Shown in pieces: positions 12,333 through 24,283 of a stretch of DNA of 64,000 nt. The DNA is from Myrica gale (Eukaryota; Streptophyta; Magnoliopsida; Fagales; Myricaceae): positions 23,883,840 through 23,947,839 of the forward strand of contig OZ005602.1 of assembly GCA_963930655.1 (NCBI GenBank), given 5' to 3'. Position 1 is the first letter of the stretch. Every line of letters starts with the position of its first letter. A program made the translations under genes and the position numbers. Below the pieces are notes generated by a model. That model did not search any database. It saw only the letters and a list, made by a program, of their open reading frames with translations, and was not told where the DNA came from.

Positions 12333-14760
12333 TTACAAGCTCCTCCCAAGCATCCTTAACTTCTTCTGCATAAGCAAAGCCATATCCAGGCAAATCAACC
12401 AAGCAGAGTTTTGATCCCAAGTTGAAGAATTAATAGTCTGCAGGAAAACCATTATCCCTATTAAACAAGTCCTAAAGATACTAAGAGCAAAGCTTCCAAG
12501 AAAATGAAAACACCTGAGTAAGGCCAGGCTTGTCAGATGTCTGAACAACACCCCATTGTCTGGCAAGTGCATTAAGAAGCGATGACTTCCCAACATTTGA
12601 CCTTCCTAGCAAGGGCTACAAAAGTCTCATTAATTCTCTCATTGCCCCATCCTCAAGATGTTTAAGCGACAAAAACATAAAAGAGCAAACTTTCTTCAGT
12701 GTTCAAAACCATCAGATAAGCAACCAAAGGATATAATATCAGGTCAGCAGGGAAGGCCTCTTCCACAAGAGAAAATTAACAAATAGTTTAGACTTAATAG
12801 CAAGTAGACAAAAATCCTTCATTTTGCCCCAAATGGATGAAATCTATGGTCAGAAAAATAATTGTCATTCCCGAGGCATAATATGATGTAATATTTTAGA
12901 AATATCGTAGCCAATAAATGGCTTAAACTGAAATAATTGACCATCAGTCAACTAGTTACGGATTACCAAATCATAAACCCGATTTAAAGGAAATTACCTA
13001 TTGAATGGAAAGCAATAAAGGAACAAGTAGTTTTAAGCAAGCAAAGAAGGGTGAGAATTCAAAACATTTACCTGCAAATGCAATCTCTGGTAGATCCAGA
13101 AGAGGAAATGATGATGAAGCCTTTGCAGCAGCAAAAAATGTCAATTTCTTCCTGAATATCTATGCAAAACAGTTAGCACTAATGCTGATTATAGACAAAG
13201 CAATATAAGGAAAGAGCAACTCACTGTAAATAGATTCTTTCTTGTTAGCGAGGTGACCACTAGACTTACCGAAAAAATAAATACTACATGTGTATAAAAA
13301 CTGACCGCTAGATTGATACGGATTGAAGATGTGTGGCACTACGTGAATATTAACATACAACGTCCATATGCATTAAATAGACATACATTTTCTTCAATTC
13401 GCACTCTTTCAGCGCTGGTAGAACATGGGATATTATCTAATGGGGCAGAAAGCTCAATGTTATAGCCCGCTCTCCGCAGCTCAATCAAGCGTCTCCTGCC
13501 TAACAACTGTGAACACAGTTATTGAGAATCACAATGCAGGAAACTAAAAATCAAGAGATAAATTACTCAACATTAGTATATAGCTCAAAAATGTCACAAG
13601 GCTCTCCTCATACAAATTACATTATCTTCCACAAAGGAAAGGACTGAGGGACTGGGTAGTATTGCTCGGAATTGTGCATTCTTTGACATTTCATTTTCCT
13701 TCTCCTTCTCCAAACCTGTTTTCTTTTCTTTGGCGCATTCTGGAAACCAATTAAGAAAATAGTTGTAAGTTAAAAATGTTAACTATCCACTTTATTTAAA
13801 AATACAAAAGTAAGAAAATAGAGGAAACTAATTGCAAATTGAAAGAGTAGTCAATCCCAGGACTACTTTGACAACCACAAAAAAAAAAAATTATGAAGAT
13901 AGTAACAAACAGCATGAAAACAGAATACAATGACCGATACTGACATCAATAACAATGCCATCATCTAGCCGCTTTTTTGAAATATCATGTGGATCTATTC
14001 GAATCACCCGTTTCTTCTTCTTTGGCTGATCATCTACAACTTCTGAATCATCATCCAATCCTCTTTTTCTCAGAAAAATTGTTTCAAACGATTTACGGGG
14101 AGATACATCTGGGGATTTATCCTGAATCAGACCAGGGCACTTACTTGAGCCAGACTTACTTTTGATATGTTTCTCCAAAGTTTTTTCCCGACTCAGATCA
14201 AGGCACTTACTTGAGCCAGACTTACTTTTGGTATGTTTCTCCAAAGATTTTTCCTGACTCAGATCAAAGCCCTTACTTGAGCCAAATTTACTTTTGAAAT
14301 GTTTTTTCAATGAACCAGTACCACCATCCATTTTATCAATGACCTCTGCGTTGGTTCTATTTGATGCCTGTGCACTTTCAACTGTGTCCTTAACTTTACG
14401 AGAAGAATGTTTATGTCCAAAACTCTCTACTTTACTAGAAACCCATATGGAGCGAGAAGACTTCACCATGATCTTTTGTCTATAGATATCATCTTTCGCG
14501 TGACTCTGTCCTTTCATTAACACAACGTTTCTTCTGGGTGCCTTTGCAATACCAGAAGTAGTTACCTCCTCATCCGTATCGTGCTCAGCAAAAATTATCT
14601 TCTTTGTCCTATCAAAACCAGTAGGTTTTAACTTTCCATTTCTGACTTTATCGCGTGTACTCTCAACCTTGTTATTCCTATCCTTGAAATTCTTAGATCT
14701 CCCAGTTGCAAGTTTGAGTTTCTTATTGAGCTTAAACCTTAAGCTCGCCTCTGCAGACAT
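12333..14760 (-). pseudogene. EngB/YihA-type GTPase gene, frameshifted and 3'-truncated
   Basis: Exons read on the minus strand: 14760-13941, 13739-13621, 13506-13387, 13159-13072, 12605-12514 and 12437-12333. All junctions are GT-AG and in phase through exon 5. The N-terminal 273 residues are Lys/Ser-rich, with three degenerate SLEKH-KSKSGSSK repeats and a KPKKKKR-type nuclear signal. The GTPase part has the P-loop GRSNVGKSS near residues 383-391 and the switch I region ending at DKPGLTQ. Exon 6 lacks one T relative to the family. The DLPGYGFAYAEEV block is therefore present but out of frame, and the reading frame hits a stop at 12333 (447 aa in all). In the family frame a GTAAGT donor follows that block. 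The 800 bp downstream hold no exon with the G4 (TKxD) or G5 motifs. EngB proteins are ribosome-assembly GTPases. I infer loss of GTPase function; a sequencing error could explain the frameshift but not the missing exons. Confidence 0.8.
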
Positions 14761-15927
14761 CCTCTAGCACTGTCCCAATAACCCAAGTAACAAGCATAAT
14801 ACCCTCAAATCCCCAGCAACAACCAACAAAACTGGAAATTCTAGAACCCAAATGTGTCAGAGGTAAGAAATCTTGTTGGCGTAAAGTGCAGAGCCTTCCT
14901 GGAAAATTGGAAATTCAAATGAATAGCTGAATCCCACAATTTAATTGGAGCAACGAAAAACAAAAGAAAAATCTCTGCATTTACATCCACACAACATTAC
15001 TGAAGCACTATTTGGTTGCTGTGAGACAAAAAAAGAAGAAGAGAAAATTGGATTAAAATTATCAACCTCGTGCTATCCGCAATTTTAGGACCTGAGGAAG
15101 CAAAGACCCTCAAACTAACCAAGCATAATGTAACTATTTGCCCCATCAGACTTCAAACACCCAAAATAAGAACAACTTCTATCACACTTCCCCAGCAAAC
15201 AGACCAGCAGAAAAATTACAAGTTAGAAGCCAAAACACACGCATATATAGGAATGAAAAGGACTGAGCTAATATTGTCTCAAACTCCCAACTTCACTCTT
15301 CGCAATAGAACAAACATGTCGTATACAGTTAGAAGAGTCCCAGCAAAACAAACGAACTAAAAGCGAACCTTCTGGAAACCGAGATTGCAAATGCTTTACT
15401 TGCCGCCCTGCGCTAGTGCCCGCGCAGTGCTTGCCCTACACTGAACGCTCAAAAGAGAAACGCAGACCCTTGAGACTTGAGCGAGTTCCGCCGATACCTT
15501 CTTATTCGGCTTTCTCTTGGGCCCTTTCTTGTCGGGCTAGGTAGAGTTATGATTAGGCCCCGACTCCCGAGTAAACACTGACGCCTTATCCTAACAGATT
15601 AGACTGGCCTAGAAATAGTACGGGAATATGAGGCCCACTCACATAGTTCTTGAAAGCATGACGTCCCAATAGATGGCCAGTAGCTTTCTCTTGGGCTCGT
15701 CTTTGTTGGGATTAGGCCCCGAGCAAACTGTCACGTGGAAGAGCATCTTGGTGAGCTGGACAGTAGTCTATGATTGGAAAGGAGTGGGAGGTAGAGAGGA
15801 GTTGAGTTCAAGTAGGCAGCTTCAAATTCCTATCATTTTTCAGCTTTTAGTTATCATCATCACTACACAAAAGTTTGTGGTTAGCTCTTAGGAAGCTATT
15901 AGTCATCATTTGACGTATTAATTATTA
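14761..15927. other. Upstream region of the EngB-like gene; no gene seen
   Basis: It contains the probable 5' UTR and promoter of the EngB-like gene. A slightly GC-richer patch lies at 15390-15620, with no recognisable domain. A plus-strand open frame at 15070-15360 has no family resemblance. Confidence 0.4.
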
Positions 15928-16157
15928 GGGATAAATGTAAAATCAGTCCTATGCTATACACAAAAATCGATTTAGTCCCTGTGATATGAAAAACACCGAT
16001 TTAGTCCATGTGATTCTATTTTCTTTTGTTATTGATCCTCCATCAGGGACTGATTTATCACTTTCTGAAATCACAAGGACTAAATCGATGTTTTTCATAT
16101 CACAGAAGCTAAATCGATTTTTACGAATAGCACAGGGACCAATTTTGCATTTATTCC
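15928..16157. mobile_element. Mutator-like MITE, family A, copy 3
   Basis: The 230-bp copy begins GGGATAAATGTAAAATCAG and ends TTTTGCATTTATTCC. It is flanked by a perfect 9-bp target duplication, TAATTATTA at 15919-15927 and 16158-16166. This copy fixes the boundaries of the family and its Mutator-type duplication length. Confidence 0.9.
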
Positions 16158-16809
16158 TAATTATTAACTACAAGAGTGATAGCTCAATTGATTTGGGGGT
16201 CTAAAAAAAGGTACTCAAGAAGATGTGTACTAACTATCGATCCATAGATCGAACATCCTGCTTTCAAAAACTAATTACACTCTTGTAGGACTTAAGTGAC
16301 GATCTCCCTTCCTATTCCTATGAGAGCGAATGGAAGTATATATGATCACAGACACTCCTCCGAAAACCTTGCACTAATGATTAGACAAGTCTCGATATAA
16401 AGTAGAATGAGCCGGATAAAAATTAATATTTTTATTTAAAAATGATTATTTTCATTTTACGGATTAAAAATTTTAATCTTTGTCTAAATTATACAAAATT
16501 GATTCTTGAGTGGTGAAATGTAACTAAATTTTAAATATAAAAATATTAGATGGGTGAAAAGTGTATTTATTTATTTATATTTATTTTGCTTATTACGATT
16601 CTCTTTTGATCATATTTTATACTTAATATTATTTTGAGGGAGAAAAAAAAAAGAGCGTATGAAAAGCAAATTTTATGTGATTGAAACCTATGAAATAATC
16701 AAACCATATAAGTTATTACAATTAGGCATATCCCTTCCAAAGGAAACAAGGAATTTTTTTTATTAGGTAAACAAAGAAAAATCTATTACACACAACTCAA
16801 CAGACAAAA

Positions 16810-16953
16810 GGGTTGTTTGTTTACCAAAATTTTGGGAATCTTTTGAATGCTAAAATTTATTGAAGTTTGTGAAAAGTTCGAAATATGCGTGTAAAAAGTT
16901 GAAAATTTTGAAGTATATTTATTTGGTTGAAAATTTTGAGAAAACAAACATGT
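16810..16953. repeat. Short TIR repeat, TGTTTGTTT family, copy 1
   Basis: The left end reads TTGTTTGTTTACCAAAATTT and the right end GAAAATTTTGAGAAAACAAACA, which are partly complementary. Related sequence occurs at 18353-18964 and 27665-27835. No target duplication was fixed. Confidence 0.55.
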
Positions 16954-17001
16954 CAAAACACTGTATCAGTATATAGATAAATCTCAACCGTGTAAAATAA
17001 T

Positions 17002-17622
17002 GGGTTAATGACCTTTTTAGTCCCTATGTTTTGGGGCGGTGTTCTTTTTAATCCCTAGGTTTTATTTTTGTTCAAAACAGTCCCTAGGTTATTTACGTTT
17101 GTCTTTTTAGTCCTTCCGTCCAATTCCGTCACTCCCGAGCCCAGTCAGCTAACGGCGGGACACGTCACACCCAATAGAATATTGCCACGTGTACTAATTT
17201 TTTTTTTTTTAAAAAAAAAAATTTCCACATGGTTAAAAAAAAAAAAAAACAAGGGAGATACCCCCGTGGCCACCACCGAACGGGGAGCCCAGAGTTGGGC
17301 TCCCCGTCGACGGTGGTGGCCGGGGGCTCCCCGTCTGGCCACCCCCGTTCGCCGGCGACGGGGAGGTGGCCACGGGAACATCCTTTGGTTTTTTTTTTTT
17401 AAACATGTGGAAATTTTTTTTTTTTAAAAAAAAAAATAGTACACGTGGCAATATTCTATTGGGTGTGACGTGTCCCGCCGTTAGCTGTCTGGGCTCGGGA
17501 GTGACGGAATTGGACGGAAGGACTAACGTAAATAACCTAGGGACTGTTTTGAACAAAAATAAAACCTAGGGATTAAAAAGAACACCGCCCCAAAACCTAG
17601 GGACTAAAAAGGACATTAACCC
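17002..17622. mobile_element. Mutator-like fold-back element, family C, 621 bp
   Basis: The left arm begins GGGTTAATGACCTTTTTAGT and the right arm ends ACTAAAAAGGACATTAACCC. The arms are nearly complementary over about 230 bp each and contain CCCGCCGTTAGCTG and CACGTG segments. The flanks are a perfect 9-bp duplication, TAAAATAAT at 16993-17001 and 17623-17631. Between two T/A homopolymer blocks the centre (about 17260-17380) is GC-rich and forms its own nested hairpin around GGGGAGCCC...GGGCTCCCC. Open frames here are artefacts of the palindrome. Confidence 0.92.
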
Positions 17623-18352
17623 TAAAATAATTATATATTTCAAACCAGATTTATAAATCGGGAGATTCAAAAGTCCATTCATAATTGCGATTTCCCAATA
17701 CCTCTCTCCTTTTGTATTCTTCAAAGGCAAAAAAATAAAGAGTACAGGGCGAAACAACAACCATTAATTGAGACTTTAATTTATGTATTAAAAAAAAGGG
17801 ATTTAAATATTTTAAAAGTTCTTGTGTGGGTCGTGAGTTCTCGTTGCCTTTATTTATTTATTTTTCTTTTTACATCTCTATCTCGAATTAACTCTAAGAC
17901 AGCTAATATTATTTGAAAATTAAAACCCAATATAAAAAATGTCTGACAACTCAGCTCTTAAATCCCATCTTAATGTATCTGTACCTAAATTAAAAATACA
18001 AGTAAAGGTGGCCATCCAGCTGTCATCTGAGTTGTCGAGGAAATCAAATGCATTTTGGCTTTCTTCCAACGAAACGTGTCCGTCTCAGCCCCAACCTGCG
18101 TGCGTCAGCGAAAGGTCAAATTCCTTATTTTGGGAAGGTAATTGTTTTTTTTAAAAAAAAAAGAAAATAAGGCAGGACAAATCTAAAAACTACATTACAA
18201 ATAGCTGTCAAACCTTTGAGCCCAAAAATTTAAGTTTAATAATAAAAAATTTTATATCTCTTCACTTTTTCACCAACTCTCATAACATATTTTTACTTTA
18301 TAATATTTTTCAAACTTCAATACCTAAAAATTTCACCCTCAAACATCTCCAG

Positions 18353-18964
18353 GGGCGTTTGTTTACTCAAAATTTCAGGGCCCGAAATTTCGAGCAAAAC
18401 AAACGCAATTTGATATCCCAACGTTTTGAACCGTACCCATTTTAGGACGTTTTTGTCCTTGAAACAACCTCTCACATTACCAAATATACCCCCATCAACA
18501 TAGGGTCTCTTAAAACTTTCGGAGGGCGAATTTTGAATCAGGAAACACGTGGTCCACACCGTGCCAGAAAAACAGACCTCTGACCAGCACCTGACAGGCC
18601 TCTGCAGATAAGAAAAAAGAAAAGTAAAGGAAGACAACACTGTTAGCGGCAAATGTTGGCACGTAAACAAAAAAGCAAAAAGAAAAAAAGAAAAACAGAA
18701 GCGGAATAAAATTGCCGAGTAACGAAGGAAAAAAAAGGGCTAACAGAAAAAGACAAAACGCAAGTTAACCAAAAATAATAATAATAAACAAACAAATCAA
18801 GATTGCAATCATTACTCTTTATAATCACCTTAAAAATTTTCAAATATTATTTAAAATATTTCAAAATTATAACATCTTTTCACAAACTCCAAAAAATTTA
18901 TAACTTCACAAAATTTTCAAAATTTTAAGGATATTCTCCGAAATTTAGGAAAACAAACACCCCA
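18353..18964. mobile_element. MITE-like element, TGTTTGTTT family, copy 2
   Basis: It starts GGGGCGTTTGTTTACTCA and ends AAATTTAGGAAAACAAACACCCC, which is an inverted terminal match. The interior is non-coding. A clear target duplication was not found. It is the largest copy of this family in the window and lies downstream of the CIPK gene on its strand. Confidence 0.55.
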
Positions 18965-19761
18965 ATATATATCTTAAAAAACGTATTAGATTGGGGTCTC
19001 CGTCATCATCTGTGTGTTGTGATAACTGATAAGTGGTGTGGAAGGATTTGAACAGATGGCTAACTTGTCTCTTTAGAGTGCTCGTTTGAGTGTGGGTTTG
19101 AGTCACGCAGTCACTGGACGAGTCTCAAATTTAACTTACACAGGTCAGTGAATTCGGGTCCGTGTGCTCCCTTAAAAGGGAAGTATACTGTAGAAAGGAA
19201 GTGATTCCTTGAATCCTACATGAAACGAGAGATGAAAAGTAATGGAAAATGAATAGTATAACGTCAAGTTGATTTCATATTTTACCCAAGTAACTCAGGA
19301 AGTCTCACATGAAAAGTGAGAAGAAAAATAATAGTATAAAGTAAAGTCTCACATTGGTTCCTTAAGTTATGTTGGTTCTCTCCTTTTTACCCTTTTTATT
19401 CAGGGAAAAAATACTAAATTTATTTATTTATAAAATCAAGAGATTAGATCAAGTAGGAATTCCAACCTCAATCAATAAATAAACATACAGGTGCATTCAA
19501 AAATCTGCTGATAATAATCCTTCATTTCTTTGTTGCCCTTATGTACAAGGAAATATACAAACCCTATGTCATTTTATTTTCTTTTTTTCTGGGTAAATAA
19601 CCCCTATATCCATACAGAATTACATTGAACCAGCTCAATTATATATAAACACAAGCACCACATGGACCGCAGTTATAATTACTGTAATTATATTATAATT
19701 TCACGCATGACAACAAACGACACCTTGATGTCAACATTTTCTAACAATTTGTTTGAATTTT

Positions 19762-21057
19762 TCAACTTTGAGTTGCGGGTTGAGACGTGAGCTCGCTGAT
19801 CAGCTGAGGCCTAAGCTTGTTTCTCCACATGTCCCTGTACGACCCACCGTCCCCGCCAGTCCTCTTCGCCTCCACGACTACCAGACTGTCCGTTAACCGG
19901 TAAACCTCCACCTCCATCCCCAAATTACCGTTCTGCCCCTCCAGCTCCAGACCCCATTCCTTCTTCCTCTTCACCTTCAAGGTGTTACCGTGCTCTTTAG
20001 CGAATTCCTCGACCTTCTCGACGATCTTCTCCGGCGACTCGGATGATATGAATCTCTCTCCGTCGTCGACGGAGTGGTTCGAGTCCTCGAACAGACCGGA
20101 CAGGTTCAAACCGGACGAGAAGGAGATGAGGTCAAAGGCGTTCAAGTCTTTTACGCTGGGCTCCTCCTCTTTCTCGGCCTTGTATTCGTCGTGAAATTTC
20201 ACCTCCTTGTAACCCTTCTTGAACCATGGGTCCTTCAGGATCCCGTCGATTGTGATCCTACTCTCTGGATTAATGTCCAGAAGCCGAGACAAGAATCGTC
20301 TGAGCTCCGTCGAAAACCATTTGGGGCTCCGATACTCTCCCTTGTAAATCTTCTTGTACATGGCCATTAGGTTTGGATCGTTGAAGGGAAGGTAACCGGC
20401 GTTTAAAACGTATAATACGATGCCGCATGACCACACGTCCACCTTCGCACCATCGTAGCCTCTCTTTATCAGAATCTCCGGCGCCACGTAAGCCGGAGTA
20501 CCGCACAGAGTGTGCAGCAACCCGTCGTGTCGGATCTGCTCGTTCACGGCGCTGAGACCGAAATCTGAGACTTTTAGATTCCCATTCTCGTCGAGGAGGA
20601 GGTTCTCGGGCTTCAGGTCACGATGGAAGACCCCGCGTGAGTGACAGTACCCGACAGCGGAGATGAGCTGCTGAAAGTACCGGCTGCTTAGATCCTCCGT
20701 GAAGCGGGCCTTGGCGACCTTGGCGAATAGCTCGCCGCCCTTGACGAACTCCAAGACGAAGTAGATCTTGGTCTTGGTGGCGAGGACCTCGTGGAGCTTT
20801 ACGATGTGGGGATGATTGAGCTTGCGCATGATGGAGATCTCGCGCTTGATATTGGCCATCAAGCTGCTGGTCCCGGTTGAGGAGATCTTCTTCTTGCTGA
20901 TGACCTTGAGGGCCACGCTCTGCCCGGTGTGCACATTGCGAGCGTGGTAGACCTTGGCGAAGGCCCCGCACCCGAGGAGCCTGCCCATCTCGTATTTTCC
21001 GAACAAGGTGCCGCTGTTGCCATTGTCGGAGGCGACATCTTCGATCTCTGGCCTCAT
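19762..21057 (-). CDS. CIPK11: CBL-interacting protein kinase, CIPK11-like (SnRK3)
   Basis: A single exon encodes 431 aa, within the usual CIPK size. The kinase domain spans about residues 22-279: glycine loop GCGAFAKV (29-36), VALK with catalytic Lys51, HRDLKPEN (145-152), DFG (165-167) and VAPE (191-194). The CBL-binding NAF/FISL motif begins at NAF 306-308 and continues to about 320. A PPI-type phosphatase-interaction region follows at about 339-375. CIPKs are Ser/Thr kinases recruited to membranes by Ca2+-bound CBL proteins to regulate ion transporters and the H+-ATPase. The N-terminus, NAF region and C-terminal [11 protein letters not shown] block resemble CIPK11/PKS5 more than the other intronless CIPKs. 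An oddity is Asn219 in [11 protein letters not shown], where relatives have a small or hydrophobic residue. The start is the first ATG ahead of a full-length kinase domain. A GA-repeat sits in the likely 5' UTR (about 21193-21205). Confidence 0.95.
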   Translation of the reverse strand: MRPEIEDVASDNGNSGTLFGKYEMGRLLGCGAFAKVYHARNVHTGQSVALKVISKKKISSTGTSSLMANIKREISIMRKLNHPHIVKLHEVLATKTKIYFVLEFVKGGELFAKVAKARFTEDLSSRYFQQLISAVGYCHSRGVFHRDLKPENLLLDENGNLKVSDFGLSAVNEQIRHDGLLHTLCGTPAYVAPEILIKRGYDGAKVDVWSCGIVLYVLNAGYLPFNDPNLMAMYKKIYKGEYRSPKWFSTELRRFLSRLLDINPESRITIDGILKDPWFKKGYKEVKFHDEYKAEKEEEPSVKDLNAFDLISFSSGLNLSGLFEDSNHSVDDGERFISSESPEKIVEKVEEFAKEHGNTLKVKRKKEWGLELEGQNGNLGMEVEVYRLTDSLVVVEAKRTGGDGGSYRDMWRNKLRPQLISELTSQPATQS

Positions 21058-22023
21058 ACCAGAGATCGCACACGTACAGGTTTCAAAAACTTCCGTACAA
21101 AGAGAAAGGTTTAGGTGATAAAGAGCTTAGAACTTGGGATTTCAGAGGATGTTTTCCGTTTTCTGCTGCCGATGTTTCCGTCGGAGATGGTTAGAGAGAG
21201 AGAGAGTAAAAAAAAAGATTGAAATCCGAGTTTGGCGCTGGAAGTTTCAAGAGTGGTCTGTAAATAGAAGACTTTGAAGAGAACGTCTTTTGTTTTAAAA
21301 AATAGAAATAGAAAAAGAAAAAGAAAGAGAATCTATCTAGACGCGGGGAGAGAACAAACCGTACAAACTACCATGTTTTTCTCTTTTAATTTTATTTTAA
21401 AATTTCTCCCTGAAATGTGGTGAGCCTCTCGACGTGTCACTTGATAAGTGGAGATATGAAGTTGACAGCAGGCCTTGACTCCACGTGTCAGATCATAAGT
21501 GGGGACACAAATTGCTGAGTCGGCAACAACGGTGCTGTCCGCGGTTCCACGCTGCGTCGCTGACTGACTCTCTTGATGGTATATTGGTATTAAGGAAGTT
21601 GCCTTTAGAAGGCTTCTCTGTTTGAATGACTCCTTGATTGATTCGCCAAATATGGAGAGCTCCATAGACAATACTGTTCAGGCATTAGAATCAACAACAA
21701 TGGGTGCATTTATGCTTAATCGAATATTGACAACTTTTAACTATGTATGGCTTCTATTAATATTCTTAATCTATTTCAATTTATTTATTTATTGAATTAT
21801 CTATATAGCTCAAAACATATAATTAGTTGGACTATATTATTATATTTATTTTGGGTTTCTCTACATGGTAGCTAGTTTACAATTGGAATCCATCTGGCCT
21901 CAAGGGAGATGTGACTGCTCTTACTGAAATAGCAGATTCAAGTCCCTTCTGAATCTTTTGTGAATGAAGTGATGTTTTAGTAATATGCCAATCATCAATA
22001 TTCCTCAATCCACCGCGTTTTGA
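21058..22023. promoter_or_regulatory. Probable CIPK promoter and 5' UTR
   Basis: This is sequence immediately upstream of the CIPK start. It contains A/G-rich leader-like tracts (about 21180-21330), then two short CACGTGTC-like or CGTGTCA elements near 21435 and 21483. These resemble ACGT-core sites, but no transcription start can be fixed from the sequence. No gene was seen. Confidence 0.3.
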
Positions 22024-22242
22024 GGATGGGGATCCCCTGCAATTCCCTGCCCGAATTGCAGGGGGCAATTCGGTGAGAGGCAGGAAGAGAGGTGTGGGTC
22101 CCACCCGGGACCCACACCTGCCCGAACAGTGCCCTACTGTTCGGGCAGGTGTGGGTCCCGGGTGGGACCCACACCTGTGTCTCTCCCTCTCACCGAATTG
22201 CCCCCTGCAATTCGGGCAGGGAATTGCAGGGGATCCCTATCC
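22024..22242. mobile_element. Near-perfect GC-rich palindromic MITE, family D
   Basis: The 219-bp element reads GGATGGGGATCCCCTGCAAT at the left and is mirrored to ATTGCAGGGGATCCCTATCC at the right. The arms are almost identical over about 100 bp each and meet at a short loop around CAGTGCCCTACTG. It is flanked by a perfect 9-bp duplication, GCGTTTTGA at 22015-22023 and 22243-22251. It is non-coding and far more GC-rich than its surroundings. Low arm divergence suggests a recent insertion or ongoing conversion between the arms. Confidence 0.93.
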
Positions 22243-24055
22243 GCGTTTTGAAACCAAGAATACGATGTAATTTTTTGTGTCCTACAACCCACTTGTGATT
22301 ATTGCTGAGAGAGAGGAAAAAACTTATCACTTATAAAATATATTATATATGATTAATTACACTTTTTTTTGTCTCATGCGAATGACCCGTGATCTTCTAT
22401 TTATCTGAAAAGATAAATTTTATCGATTCGATTATAAGCGAGTCATCTTTTTTACTTTTTAATAATTAAATCAAAAACTTAGCTAATTCATATTATTTTT
22501 TGAGTTTACGAATTGTTAGAAGTACATAGAAAATTAGGGAGAATTCAAAGTTGATAATTTTATCTTTTCATGTAAACAGAATACCTTTCAACATAATGAC
22601 TCTAATCGGTTGATAGATGAAATTGCAATAAAAATATAATTTGTGTGAGTAAATTGTTGTAAATAGTTAAAATTTGTATGGATATTTAAAAATAAAATTG
22701 ATAATTTGAGGGAGAAATTACCCCTATTATATACCACCACTTAATAAGCGATTAACGTGGTACCGAATATTATTTCCACCCTCTAGGAACAATCCATCTC
22801 TAGAACACGTGGCGTACGTAACTGCGTGGGATCACCCCTGATGAAGATGCAGCCGCCGATTCGATCGTATATATGTTCCACTATTCTAAAATTTTAGTAT
22901 AATAAAATAATTACAATATAATTTATTTTTTTATTAAATTATTATTATTTATTATAAAAAATTTAAAAAATGTATTCGAATCATTTTTCTTTATTTTTTT
23001 TTACCAATTTTAATATTCTAAAATTTTAAAACTCTAACCCAACCTGAATATATTATATTCTAACATGATTTAGAGCGGCAGGAAAAACATCATAGTTGGT
23101 TTGCAAAGAATACACCAAATCAAAGATTGTGACATTTAGGTTTGACAGTAGGGTTAGCAGAAAAAGATCCTTGGACTATCTGTTAACTCGAGTTTACCCT
23201 GCACATGACAGATCTCATGTTCTGCTGCTCGTCATTGTATTGAGAATTTTAGCTGGCTAAGATGTAAGCAGGCGGGATGAGTAAATAAAATAAATACACA
23301 GCCACTCAATCTGTGGCCCGTGGGCCACCTCTTGCTGTACTTTGCATACAATATTTCGCAGATTTGCAGCCAGCATGTGCTCTGGGAAAGAACTTAGAAC
23401 TCCGCAGTGCTGGGGGAAAGTGAGTGACATTTTGGGAACGCGTTCCAATCATGACTACGCGGGCACTCATGACGCGGTGAAAATATGAGGATCTGAGATG
23501 TATCTATCCAGAACATGCACGTAGGTACAATCGAACTGGAAACCACGAATATATTGCTTGGTAGTAGGAATTCTAGCTAGCTATTTACATGGAAAAACTT
23601 CAATACTATTGACATTAATTAGCGTGTATGGTGGAGAGGGACGCTCTAGATCGATAAAGGTGTTAAAGAGATTTTCACGTGGTTGTGGGAAGACTTACAA
23701 TCGTGGTCAGAGAAACTCACAGTTCACCCAACAGATTCTAGCTACCATTCAAAAGTTAGGTTGCTGGTAGCTGTTCACTTTTCGTGGAACCCCCAACTAC
23801 AATTCCAGATCAAGATCGTCACCCATACAACAACCAATGAGTTGGACCCCGCGAGTTAATTCAAAGATCGTGAACATGGGTGTCTGGCCTTATCTCATTG
23901 GCCTTTGATTTAATGAAGTTAAACTATGAACTTTCTGGGAAAGAAACATGTGGTAGCTGGCTTAGAAAGAAACAAATGGAGGCAAGCGACTGGATGCTTC
24001 AGGGGGCCGGCAACACGAATGGAAGCAGGAAGTGATACCGGCCTCTAATTTACAG

Positions 24056-24115
<60 letters not shown>

Positions 24116-24220
24116 TTTTCCCGCATGATCATTTGGTTGAGGTTCCATTTGGCGATTGATCTGATCAGCATGTTTCCAGGATTTTCAAGACTAGAGCTCT
24201 CCATCCTTTGTATATACGAT
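22243..24220. other. No gene recognised
   Basis: AT-rich intergenic DNA with short open frames only. The sole clear structure is the TA microsatellite listed separately. Confidence 0.4.
24063..24113. repeat. (TA)n microsatellite
   Basis: About 25 uninterrupted TA dinucleotides. It produces spurious YIYIYI open frames on both strands. Confidence 0.97.
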
Positions 24221-24283
24221 CTCATTCACGCGCGGACCTCGCCTAACTTGTGGCTTGCATTTCATGTTTAAAGGCTCTACCTG

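Noticed and set aside
17068-17569. Open reading frames on both strands
   Set aside because: They lie wholly inside a 621-bp fold-back element and mirror each other because of the palindrome.
22073-22298. Short proline/glycine-rich reading frames
   Set aside because: They are read from the two arms of the GC-rich palindromic MITE and are equivalent to each other on inversion.
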